A stretch of DNA of 5,627 nucleotides from Oribacterium sp. UBA5894. Its GTDB lineage: Bacteria > Bacillota > Clostridia > Lachnospirales > Lachnospiraceae. The stretch is from assembly GCA_002431355.1 (NCBI GenBank), contig DJEQ01000125.1, forward strand, positions 1-5,627, read 5' to 3'. The position numbers and the translations under genes were made by a program. Below are positions 1 to 5,312 of the stretch, piece after piece; position 1 is the first letter of the stretch, and each line of letters starts with the position of its first letter. The notes below the pieces were generated by a model. The model saw only the letters and a program-made list of their open reading frames with translations, was not told the DNA's origin and ran no database searches.

Positions 1-45
1 GAGGCATCCCGCCCGGCCCCATTCAGTATCCGAAAAGGCTGCAGC

Positions 46-1449
46 TTATGATTCTTCCACCTCGGCGCCTGGGAGCTTCAGAAGATCGTCGCCAACCTGA
101 TAGATGTCGCCTGCGCCCATGGTGATGAGAAGGTCGCCCTCCTGTACGTGATCCAGCAGGAACTTCTCAATATCTGCAAATTTCGGAATGTAATAGACAT
201 TCGTATTCTGCTCGAGCATATGCTTCCGAAGGTCATCTGAGCTGATGCCGATCGTGTTCTTCTCACGTGCTGCGTAGATGTCCGCCAGGACAATCTCATC
301 TGCCTGGCTGAGCGCGCCTGCGAAATCATCGAGGAGCGCTGCCGTACGGCTGTAGGTGTGCGGCTGGAAGGCGATCCAGAGCTTCCGATGTGGATACTTC
401 TTTGCTGCCTCAATGGTAGCGGCGATCTCCTGTGGATGATGCGCATAATCATCGATAATGGTAAAGCCGTGGATGCTTCCCTTCTTCTGGAAGCGGCGAT
501 CCGTACCGCTAAAGTGCTTTAAGCCCTCGAGAATCACCTCCATCGGAATGTTCAGCGAGCGTGCGACCGCAATCGCTGCAAGTGAATTATAGATGTTATG
601 CTCACCGGTCACGCCGAGCTCCACCTTTGCAAGCTCCTCTCCCTTGTAGAACAGCGTGTAGCTCGGATGAGCAAACTTATCATAGCTGATGAAGTTTGCG
701 GTATAATCTGCATCCTTCTCATGGCCGAAGGTTACCACGCGGCATTTCAGGTCTTCCGTAAAATACTCACAATGCTTGATATCCTTATTGATGACGAGGA
801 GACCACTCTCCGGGAGCTTTTCTGCGAAGAGTTTAAAGCTGTGGCGGATGTCGTCAATGTCCTTAAAGAAGTCGAGATGATCTGCCTCCACGTTCAGAAT
901 GACCTCGATCGTCGGGAAGAAGCTGAGGAAGGAGTTCGTATACTCACAGGCCTCCACAACAAAGGTATCCTGCCCGCCGACACGAATATTGCCGCCGATG
1001 TCCTTCAGCATACCGCCGACGGAAACCGTTGGGTCCTGATGAGCCGCGAGAAGAATTTCCGTGATCATCGAGGTAGTGGTCGTCTTTCCATGCGTGCCCG
1101 AGACATTGATCGCCTCCTTATAATTCCGCATGATCTCACCTAACAGCTGCGCACGGGTCAGCATCGGGATATTCTTTTCCTGTGCTGCACGGAACTCCGG
1201 GTTGTCTGGATGAATGGCCGCTGTGTAGACCACCACATCGATGTCATCCGTGATGTTCTCTGCCTTCTGTGGATAGTGAATCACAGCTCCCTGTGCACTG
1301 AGCTTTTCGGTCAATGCAGACACATGGCTGTCGGAGCCGGAAACCGGAAACTTCCGTGAAAGAAGAATCTCCGCAAGTCCGCTCATTGAGATGCCACCGA
1401 TGCCAATAAAGTGAACGTGTACAGGCTGATGAAACTGAATCTGATACAT
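46..1449 (-). CDS. murC: UDP-N-acetylmuramate--L-alanine ligase (MurC)
   Basis: This cytoplasmic Mur ligase joins L-alanine to UDP-N-acetylmuramate using ATP, the first step in building the peptidoglycan stem peptide. The 467-residue length is normal for MurC. Visible blocks, in order, are: the N-terminal UDP-binding Rossmann motif HFIGIGGISMSG (13-24); the ATP P-loop GTHGKTTTT (118-126); EACEYTNSF (166-174); the central-domain NVEADHLDFF (186-195); GEHNIYNSLAA (282-292); and the C-terminal-domain motifs DDYAHHPQE (333-341) and FQPHTYSRT (361-369). No key motif is missing or interrupted. The ATG at 1449 is supported by an AAGAAGG ribosome binding site about 10 bases upstream, which overlaps the stop codon of the preceding binding-protein gene. 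The gap is only 15 bases, so murC appears to be the last visible gene of a three-gene unit. HHPQE/EACEY-type MurC fits Clostridia. Identification is firm; MurD, MurE, MurF or Mpl would lack this combination of N-terminal and C-terminal blocks. Confidence 0.98.
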   Translation of the reverse strand: MYQIQFHQPVHVHFIGIGGISMSGLAEILLSRKFPVSGSDSHVSALTEKLSAQGAVIHYPQKAENITDDIDVVVYTAAIHPDNPEFRAAQEKNIPMLTRAQLLGEIMRNYKEAINVSGTHGKTTTTSMITEILLAAHQDPTVSVGGMLKDIGGNIRVGGQDTFVVEACEYTNSFLSFFPTIEVILNVEADHLDFFKDIDDIRHSFKLFAEKLPESGLLVINKDIKHCEYFTEDLKCRVVTFGHEKDADYTANFISYDKFAHPSYTLFYKGEELAKVELGVTGEHNIYNSLAAIAVARSLNIPMEVILEGLKHFSGTDRRFQKKGSIHGFTIIDDYAHHPQEIAATIEAAKKYPHRKLWIAFQPHTYSRTAALLDDFAGALSQADEIVLADIYAAREKNTIGISSDDLRKHMLEQNTNVYYIPKFADIEKFLLDHVQEGDLLITMGAGDIYQVGDDLLKLPGAEVEES

Positions 1450-1459
1450 ACTCTATTTA

Positions 1460-1466
1460 CCTTCTT
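1460..1466 (-). promoter_or_regulatory. murC ribosome binding site overlapping upstream stop codon
   Basis: Read on the minus strand, the end of the binding-protein gene is TAAGAAGGT. The Shine-Dalgarno-like AAGAAGG therefore begins inside the TAA stop codon at 1465-1467 and lies about 10 bases before the murC ATG. A ribosome finishing the upstream gene would cover this site, so translation of murC is probably coupled to it. The sequence is visible; the coupling is inference. Confidence 0.7.
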
Positions 1467-2613
1467 ATCTATCTCTTATTTCATTGATTTTTTCAATGAG
1501 TTCAGCATAATCCCCGCAGTACTTTTTGTAAAGGGGAGAAGCCGCCTCTCGAAAGCGTTCCTGCTCATCCTCAGAGAGAACAATCTCCGTAACGCCATTT
1601 CGAAGACATTTTTCCCGCGCGGAGGTTTCCCGCGCCTTCCAGAGGGAGCGCTCATACTGTCCGGCTTCATCGGCACAGCGCTGAATCGTCGTCTGGTCCT
1701 CCGCGGAAAGCTGCTCCCAGGTCACACTGCTCGCGAGGAGCAGCTCTGGCACCCGCATGTGCTCATCCACCGTATAGTAGGGCGCAATTTCATCATGTCC
1801 CATGGCTTCATAGGAGGCCCAGTTGTTCTCCGCGCCGTCGATTTCGCCCGTCTGCATGGCATCCTTGACGGCCTCGTACACAATCGGCACGGGAAGTGCA
1901 CCGAGCTCCTGCACCATATCCTCCATGAAATCGGCCTGCTGCACGCGGATCTTTCGGTCCTGCATGTCTTCAAGGCAGGTGATGGGTCTATCCACCGTAT
2001 AGAAATTGCGGACACCGGCATCAAACCAGCTGAGGGCGACGAGGCCACTGCCCTGAAAGCTCTGCTTCACCTCATCGCCAATGTCTCCATCCAGCACACG
2101 CCACATATGCTCGCTGTTCTTATAAAGGTAGGGCATCTGCAGTGCCAGGGTTTCGCCACTGTAGTTCGTCAGGGTGGACAGTGACGCACGGCAGAAATCG
2201 ATTCCACCGAAGGACAGCTGCTGTACGGCTGAAATCTCATCCCCGAGCTCTGCATTCGCATAAACCCGTATTTCAATGCGTCCATCCGTTGCCTCATTCA
2301 CCATGGAAGCAAAGCGACGTGCGGCCTGCACCGTCGGATAGTCCCCGGTCTGGTTATCCGCATAGGTAAACACATAATCCGGGACAGACGTCGCGGACCG
2401 GTTCTTTGCATCCCTTGATTGGGCTTCTCTCGTGGTCTCCGTCCCATCTGCGCCGCTCCCTGCATATCCCTCGGTCTCTGCCGTCTTTCCTATAGACGCC
2501 GATGCACCATCGCGCCCGCAGCCGAGAAGGCCCGTCGCCAACAGAAGTCCACCGAGGCTCAGCGCCAGGGTACCTCTCCGAAAAAGTCGTCCTGAATGTA
2601 TCTTTTTTCTCAT
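1465..2613 (-). CDS. TRAP transporter solute-binding lipoprotein, DctP family (second, complete copy)
   Basis: This is an extracytoplasmic binding protein that would capture an organic acid and hand it to a TRAP permease. The ATG at 2613 gives 382 residues and a classic lipoprotein signal: MRKK, basic residues to position 13, a hydrophobic stretch (15-30), then lipobox LLGC with the lipidated Cys at 32. The in-frame TTG at 2664 would add 17 basic residues before the signal, so I reject it. Residues 33-78 are a Ser/Thr/Gly/Glu-rich linker. The DctP domain runs from about 80 to the end, with LGDEISAVQQLSFGGIDF (123-140), the family motif AGVRNFYT (199-206), KIRVQQ with the expected carboxylate-binding Arg at 223, and GEIDGAENNW (256-265), where Asn 263 matches a ligand contact known in SiaP-type proteins. 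It starts one base after the YcxB-like stop and ends 15 bases before murC. No permease genes lie in this unit. The ligand cannot be told from sequence alone. Confidence 0.93.
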   Translation of the reverse strand: MRKKIHSGRLFRRGTLALSLGGLLLATGLLGCGRDGASASIGKTAETEGYAGSGADGTETTREAQSRDAKNRSATSVPDYVFTYADNQTGDYPTVQAARRFASMVNEATDGRIEIRVYANAELGDEISAVQQLSFGGIDFCRASLSTLTNYSGETLALQMPYLYKNSEHMWRVLDGDIGDEVKQSFQGSGLVALSWFDAGVRNFYTVDRPITCLEDMQDRKIRVQQADFMEDMVQELGALPVPIVYEAVKDAMQTGEIDGAENNWASYEAMGHDEIAPYYTVDEHMRVPELLLASSVTWEQLSAEDQTTIQRCADEAGQYERSLWKARETSAREKCLRNGVTEIVLSEDEQERFREAASPLYKKYCGDYAELIEKINEIRDR

Positions 2614-2614
2614 A

Positions 2615-3115
2615 TCACTTCGTTTTCTTCGCAGGATGGGCCTTCGCCGTGCTGTCCTCTGCAAAGGTCAGAAAGCTCTTCCGCTCTTCCTTATTCTGAT
2701 AGGCATATCCTGGAATCACGAGGCCATGGCCACGACCGGTATACAGCACGGTGAGATTCAGATACTGCCGTACCGCATAAATTTCCTTCCACTGAAGTGT
2801 CTGATGCTGCTCTCCAACCGTAATGTAGATTTCGTTTTCTGAAAAAGCAAGCTCTGTATCGTTCTCAATTTTTGCAGCGCTCTTTTTACAGCGCAGGAAA
2901 ACGATCAGGGGCTGAATAAGTGGAAAATAGATCGTACCCAGGGCCGAAAGGATCAGAAAGACGGTCCAGTGATTTCCGTAGCTTGCACCCAGAAGGACCG
3001 CCATGGCAAAGGTAAAGACGACATTGACCACCCCAACCATCGAGCTGTACTGATAAATCATACTCAGCTCCCAGAGCTCTTTTACACCGTTTCGATATTT
3101 AAAATGAAAACGCAT
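2615..3115 (-). CDS. YcxB-like membrane protein of unknown function
   Basis: This 166-residue protein has two hydrophobic membrane segments near the N-terminus (about 27-44 and 50-74). A basic stretch (RCKKSAAK, 75-82) follows, then a soluble, probably cytoplasmic, C-terminal domain. The C-terminal pattern is ELAFSENEIYITVGEQ, then LQWKEIYAVRQY (107-118), then a short strand ending in IPGYAY and a helix-like KEERKSFLTFAED. It matches my memory of the YcxB-like domain found in many Firmicutes; its biochemical role is unknown. The ATG at 3115 has a GAGG ribosome binding site 7 bases upstream. The gene is first in the unit with the second binding protein and murC, and its TGA stop is followed after one base by the next ATG. 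A link with TRAP transport would be speculation. The family call is fairly secure; no function is claimed. Confidence 0.8.
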   Translation of the reverse strand: MRFHFKYRNGVKELWELSMIYQYSSMVGVVNVVFTFAMAVLLGASYGNHWTVFLILSALGTIYFPLIQPLIVFLRCKKSAAKIENDTELAFSENEIYITVGEQHQTLQWKEIYAVRQYLNLTVLYTGRGHGLVIPGYAYQNKEERKSFLTFAEDSTAKAHPAKKTK

Positions 3116-3122
3116 TCTTCTA

Positions 3123-3126
3123 CCTC
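3123..3126 (-). promoter_or_regulatory. Ribosome binding site of the YcxB-like gene
   Basis: GAGG on the minus strand sits 7 bases before the ATG at 3115, within the preferred spacing. It fixes this start and argues against the later in-frame ATG codons at residues 19 and 26 of the protein. Confidence 0.7.
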
Positions 3127-3149
3127 ATGTCTTTTTTCTTTTTGCATTC

Positions 3150-3178
3150 ATCTTATAAAAAAAGCGCGGCGGATTCAA
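3150..3178 (-). promoter_or_regulatory. Possible sigma-A-type promoter for the YcxB-like/binding-protein/murC unit
   Basis: On the minus strand TTGAAT (3178-3173) and TAAGAT (3155-3150) are separated by exactly 17 bases. Each matches the vegetative consensus TTGACA / TATAAT at four of six positions. Transcription would begin near 3143, leaving a short leader with the GAGG site before the ATG at 3115. The -35 element lies in the loop of the upstream terminator, and the -10 element immediately follows its T-run. This is the only reasonable promoter I see between the terminator and the gene, but the match is modest and it could be chance. Confidence 0.4.
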
Positions 3179-3187
3179 CCGCCGCGC
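3157..3187 (-). terminator. Rho-independent terminator of the TRAP (dctPQM-type) operon
   Basis: A perfect 9-bp, all-G/C stem (arms 3179-3187 and 3164-3172) closes a 6-base loop and is followed on the minus strand by seven T residues (3163-3157). It lies 32 bases past the stop codon of the large permease gene. The geometry is that of a strong intrinsic terminator acting leftwards. The plus-strand orientation lacks an equivalent T-run, so it is one-directional. It separates the TRAP permease operon from the YcxB-like/binding-protein/murC unit. Confidence 0.93.
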
Positions 3188-3219
3188 ACCATATTACATA
3201 ATGAAGGTGTTACAAAGCT

Positions 3220-4554
3220 CTATAGCTTTCCAATCATGGACAGAACACCTGTACCCTGCTGAACGTAGCCGAAGAGCTTCGGGATGCAGAGGGAAATGTT
3301 CGGAACAAAGGTTACCAGCATCAGTGCAATCAGCATCATGATGTAGAACGGAAGCATGGCCACCACGACCTTCTCCATCGGACGATGTGCAATGGCAGAG
3401 CCGATGAACAGAACCGCACCTACTGGAGGCGTCAGAAGACCGATACCACAGTTCAGAACGAGGATGATACCATACTGTACTGGATCGATACCAATTGAGG
3501 TTACGATTGGAAGAAGGATCGGAGTCGAAATCAGAATGATCGGTGCCATATCCATGATGCAGCCAAGGACAAGCAGGATGACATTGATGAGCAGTGCAAT
3601 GATGATCGGGTTATTGGAAACGCCCGTAATCAGATTTGCTGCAAGATCTGGTACATGAAGTCTTGTCAGGCAGTAGCCGAAGATGGAGGACGTTGAGATC
3701 AGGATCAGCACGATGGACAGCGTATCCACACAGCTGTCGAGGCACTTCCATGCATCCTTCCAGGTAACGCCCTTATAAACATAGATGGATACCAGGATGG
3801 AGTAGATGACGGCGATGGCTGCAGACTCGGTTGCCGTGAAGACACCGGCTACAACGCCGACCACAACGATCAGGATGGACAGCAGTGCCCATACGGAGGT
3901 AATGAGGCTCGTAAGCAGTCTCTTAAAGGAGAACGGATCTCCCTTTGGATAATGTCTCTTCTTCGAAATGATGTAGGAACCGACCATCAGAGAGCCCGCA
4001 AGTACGGCACCTGGAAGGTAACCTGCAAGGAAGAGAGAGCCAATGGAAATACCACCTGCCGTCGTTGCATAAATAACCATGTTATGAGATGGCGGAACCA
4101 GCATACCCTCTACAGAGGAGGCAATGGTTACAGCTGTGGAGAAGTCCACATCATAGCCACGGCTCACCATCATCGGGATTTCCAGAGAGCCCAGGGAAGC
4201 TGTATCAGCTGCAGCAGATCCGGAGATACCACCGAAGAAGTAGGAAGCCACGATGTTAACCATGGCAAGACCACCGGTCATCCAGCCGACCACCGCGTCT
4301 GCGAGGTCAAGCAGCTTCTCCGAAATACCACCCGTTCCCATGAAAACACCCATGGTGATGAAGAACGGAACGGCCATCAGTGAGAAGGACGAAATACCCT
4401 TTACCATCTGCTGTGCTACTGTGTTCAGAGGAAGTCCCTGATAGAGCAGGCAGAATACGGAAGAAAGAGCGACAGAATAGGCGATCGGAACTCTCAGGAA
4501 TACCATCACAAAGAAGGTCACAAGGAGAACCGCAATTGCTGTTGTATTTACCAT
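3220..4554 (-). CDS. TRAP transporter large permease, DctM family
   Basis: This 444-residue polytopic inner-membrane protein is the substrate-translocating subunit of a TRAP transporter, coupling uptake to an ion gradient, normally sodium. Hydrophobic segments run nearly end to end, as expected for the family's 11-12 membrane spans. Family signatures are FFGGISGSAAADTASLG (106-122), VPPSHNMVIYA (153-163), FTATESAAIAVIY (239-251), DMAPIILISTPILLP (335-349) and LTPPVGAVLF (374-383). The repeated GSA/PP-type elements reflect the internal two-fold repeat of DctM. The ATG at 4554 lies two bases after the small-subunit stop codon and has a strong AGGAGG site about 10 bases upstream inside the end of that gene, so the two subunits are translationally linked. 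Length is normal and the frame intact. The substrate is not predictable from the permease; C4-dicarboxylates, sugar acids and other carboxylates are all possible, so I give no dct symbol. Confidence 0.96.
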   Translation of the reverse strand: MVNTTAIAVLLVTFFVMVFLRVPIAYSVALSSVFCLLYQGLPLNTVAQQMVKGISSFSLMAVPFFITMGVFMGTGGISEKLLDLADAVVGWMTGGLAMVNIVASYFFGGISGSAAADTASLGSLEIPMMVSRGYDVDFSTAVTIASSVEGMLVPPSHNMVIYATTAGGISIGSLFLAGYLPGAVLAGSLMVGSYIISKKRHYPKGDPFSFKRLLTSLITSVWALLSILIVVVGVVAGVFTATESAAIAVIYSILVSIYVYKGVTWKDAWKCLDSCVDTLSIVLILISTSSIFGYCLTRLHVPDLAANLITGVSNNPIIIALLINVILLVLGCIMDMAPIILISTPILLPIVTSIGIDPVQYGIILVLNCGIGLLTPPVGAVLFIGSAIAHRPMEKVVVAMLPFYIMMLIALMLVTFVPNISLCIPKLFGYVQQGTGVLSMIGKL

Positions 4555-4556
4555 AA

Positions 4557-5114
4557 TTACTTCTCCTCCTTATCAGAAGTACCGATGGTCATACCATCAT
4601 CCGGTACATAGTTCTTATCCATCAGATGCTCAATGTCAACGACGATACGCTCAAGCTCGAAGAAGATCATGGCGAATCCGGCGAGCGGAATCGGGAAGTA
4701 CATCCACTTCTTGCTGAGCCATGGCATCGAAATAAAGGAGCCCTTCGCACCGATGCCGTTTGCATACTGCCAGCCGACCACCAGCATGATGATCGCCAGT
4801 GCCATGACGGCAAGATCATCCAGAAGATCCAGGGCCTTGATGAGGCCGACCGGAAGATAGCGGTCGAACGTGGTCATACGAATATGTGCATTCCGACGAA
4901 TCGCAAGTGCTGCTGAAAGGACGGACATATACGCCATCAGGGTCAGAATGGTTTCCTCGCCCCAGCCCGGTGCTGGAAGGAAGGTAAGATAACGTCCCAG
5001 TACGACCCAGGCCATGATGAGGATATCTGCGATTAGAAGAAGCTTGCAGATAGTCATGACAATTTTATAGACCCAGTCATAGATTGGTTCGAATTTTTTC
5101 AAAGCTTCAATCAT
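4557..5114 (-). CDS. TRAP transporter small permease, DctQ family
   Basis: This 185-residue protein is the small membrane subunit, which forms the permease with the DctM-type protein and helps dock the binding protein. It has four hydrophobic segments (about 17-42, 54-74, 96-116 and 137-156). Between and after the first two are the family hallmarks GWGEE (50-54) and AIRRNAHIRM (71-80), corresponding to the W-x-E-E and R-R-x-x-H pattern of DctQ proteins. The C-terminus is short and charged. I place the start at the ATG at 5114 because GGAGG sits 5 bases upstream. An open frame continues to a TTG at 5204, but that would add 30 residues unlike the family and run through an inverted repeat. The next gene begins two bases after its stop. 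A 198-base spacer separates it from the upstream binding-protein gene. Confidence 0.94.
   Translation of the reverse strand: MIEALKKFEPIYDWVYKIVMTICKLLLIADILIMAWVVLGRYLTFLPAPGWGEETILTLMAYMSVLSAALAIRRNAHIRMTTFDRYLPVGLIKALDLLDDLAVMALAIIMLVVGWQYANGIGAKGSFISMPWLSKKWMYFPIPLAGFAMIFFELERIVVDIEHLMDKNYVPDDGMTIGTSDKEEK
4563..4570 (-). promoter_or_regulatory. Ribosome binding site of the large permease gene
   Basis: The minus strand reads AGGAGGAG, with the AGGAGG core (4570-4565) 10 bases before the large-permease ATG. It lies inside the last codons of the small-permease gene, so the two genes share a translational junction (TAA-TT-ATG). This near-perfect site supports the ATG at 4554 as the start. 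Confidence 0.8.
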
Positions 5115-5118
5115 AAAA

Positions 5119-5124
5119 GCCTCC
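5119..5124 (-). promoter_or_regulatory. Ribosome binding site that fixes the small-permease start
   Basis: GGAGGC on the minus strand lies 4 bases before the ATG at 5114 (5 bases from the GGAGG core). It is a strong anti-16S match and decides in favour of this start over the longer TTG-initiated reading frame. Confidence 0.8.
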
Positions 5125-5140
5125 AGTTGAATTATGATCC

Positions 5141-5157
5141 GAATGCCCACGGCATTC
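5141..5157 (-). repeat. Short inverted repeat just upstream of the small-permease ribosome binding site
   Basis: GAATGCC and GGCATTC form a perfect 7-bp stem around a 3-base loop. The element ends 16 bases before the GGAGGC site of the small-permease gene. No T-run follows on the minus strand, so it is unlikely to terminate transcription. In the mRNA it could slow 5' decay or affect ribosome access. It could also be an operator in DNA form. Function is inference; the repeat itself is exact. Confidence 0.55.
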
Positions 5158-5230
5158 ACTCGGAGATTTGAGAGCACTCCAGATAAGTGCCGAAAGCATC
5201 CCAAATCACAGTATCATCTTGAATTTTCTT

Positions 5231-5275
5231 AAAGTAAAGGTGCTCACGGACATGTCGAGCACACCGTGAGCACCT
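5231..5275 (-). terminator. Long intergenic stem-loop after the binding-protein gene (possible leaky terminator or mRNA stabiliser)
   Basis: AGGTGCTCACGG (5238-5249) and CCGTGAGCACCT (5264-5275) make a perfect 12-bp stem with a 14-base loop. On the minus strand the stem is followed by TTACTTT, which is T-rich but broken, so termination is probably partial. Stem-loops between TRAP binding-protein and permease genes are known in other bacteria, such as the Rhodobacter dct locus. They are thought to keep the binding protein in excess, by partial termination or by protecting the upstream mRNA from 3' decay. That explanation fits here but is inferred. Confidence 0.65.
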
Positions 5276-5283
5276 CACTGCAT

Positions 5284-5299
5284 GTCATTCGAAAATGAC
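5284..5299 (-). repeat. Small hairpin just after the binding-protein stop codon
   Basis: On the minus strand GTCATT-TTCG-AATGAC forms a perfect 6-bp stem with a TTCG loop, 13 bases past the stop codon at 5313-5315. It is A/T-rich and weak by itself. It sits 8 bases before the larger 12-bp stem-loop, so the two may act together as a 3' mRNA barrier. No T-run follows. Confidence 0.45.
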
Positions 5300-5312
5300 T
5301 TTTTCTTTCAGA

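Noticed and set aside
1..45. Possible start of another minus-strand gene or a terminator after murC
   Set aside because: An ATG exists in the GGGGCC-rich stretch, but no ribosome binding site precedes it and too few codons remain to judge. The GCTGCAGC palindrome cannot form a hairpin, and its four following T residues are not enough for a terminator call.
598..1143. Plus-strand open frame (181 codons) inside murC
   Set aside because: It is fully contained opposite conserved MurC motifs, with no ribosome binding site or family resemblance.
1411..2184. Long plus-strand open frame (257 codons) opposite the binding protein and the start of murC
   Set aside because: It lies antisense to two clearly identified genes, its translation shows no recognisable family, and it arises because the codon bias of the true genes leaves few stops in this antisense frame.
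2614..2664. Longer TTG-initiated form of the second binding protein
   Set aside because: It would put 17 mainly basic residues ahead of a normal lipoprotein signal peptide and overlap the YcxB-like gene. The ATG at 2613 gives a normal signal and a tight junction.
2432..2842. Plus-strand open frame spanning the binding-protein signal region and the YcxB-like 3' end
   Set aside because: It crosses the junction of two real minus-strand genes, is Pro/Arg-rich like typical antisense translation, and matches no family.
3952..4383. Plus-strand open frame (143 codons) opposite the large permease
   Set aside because: It is His/Arg/Cys-rich shadow coding opposite conserved DctM motifs, with no supporting start signal.
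5115..5204. Longer TTG-initiated form of the small permease
   Set aside because: The extra 30 residues do not look like DctQ, and the frame runs through an inverted repeat. The ATG at 5114 has a strong GGAGG site.
5165..5207. Distant inverted repeat GATTTG / CAAATC in the intergenic spacer
   Set aside because: It has only six base pairs across a 31-base loop, which is expected by chance in this length.
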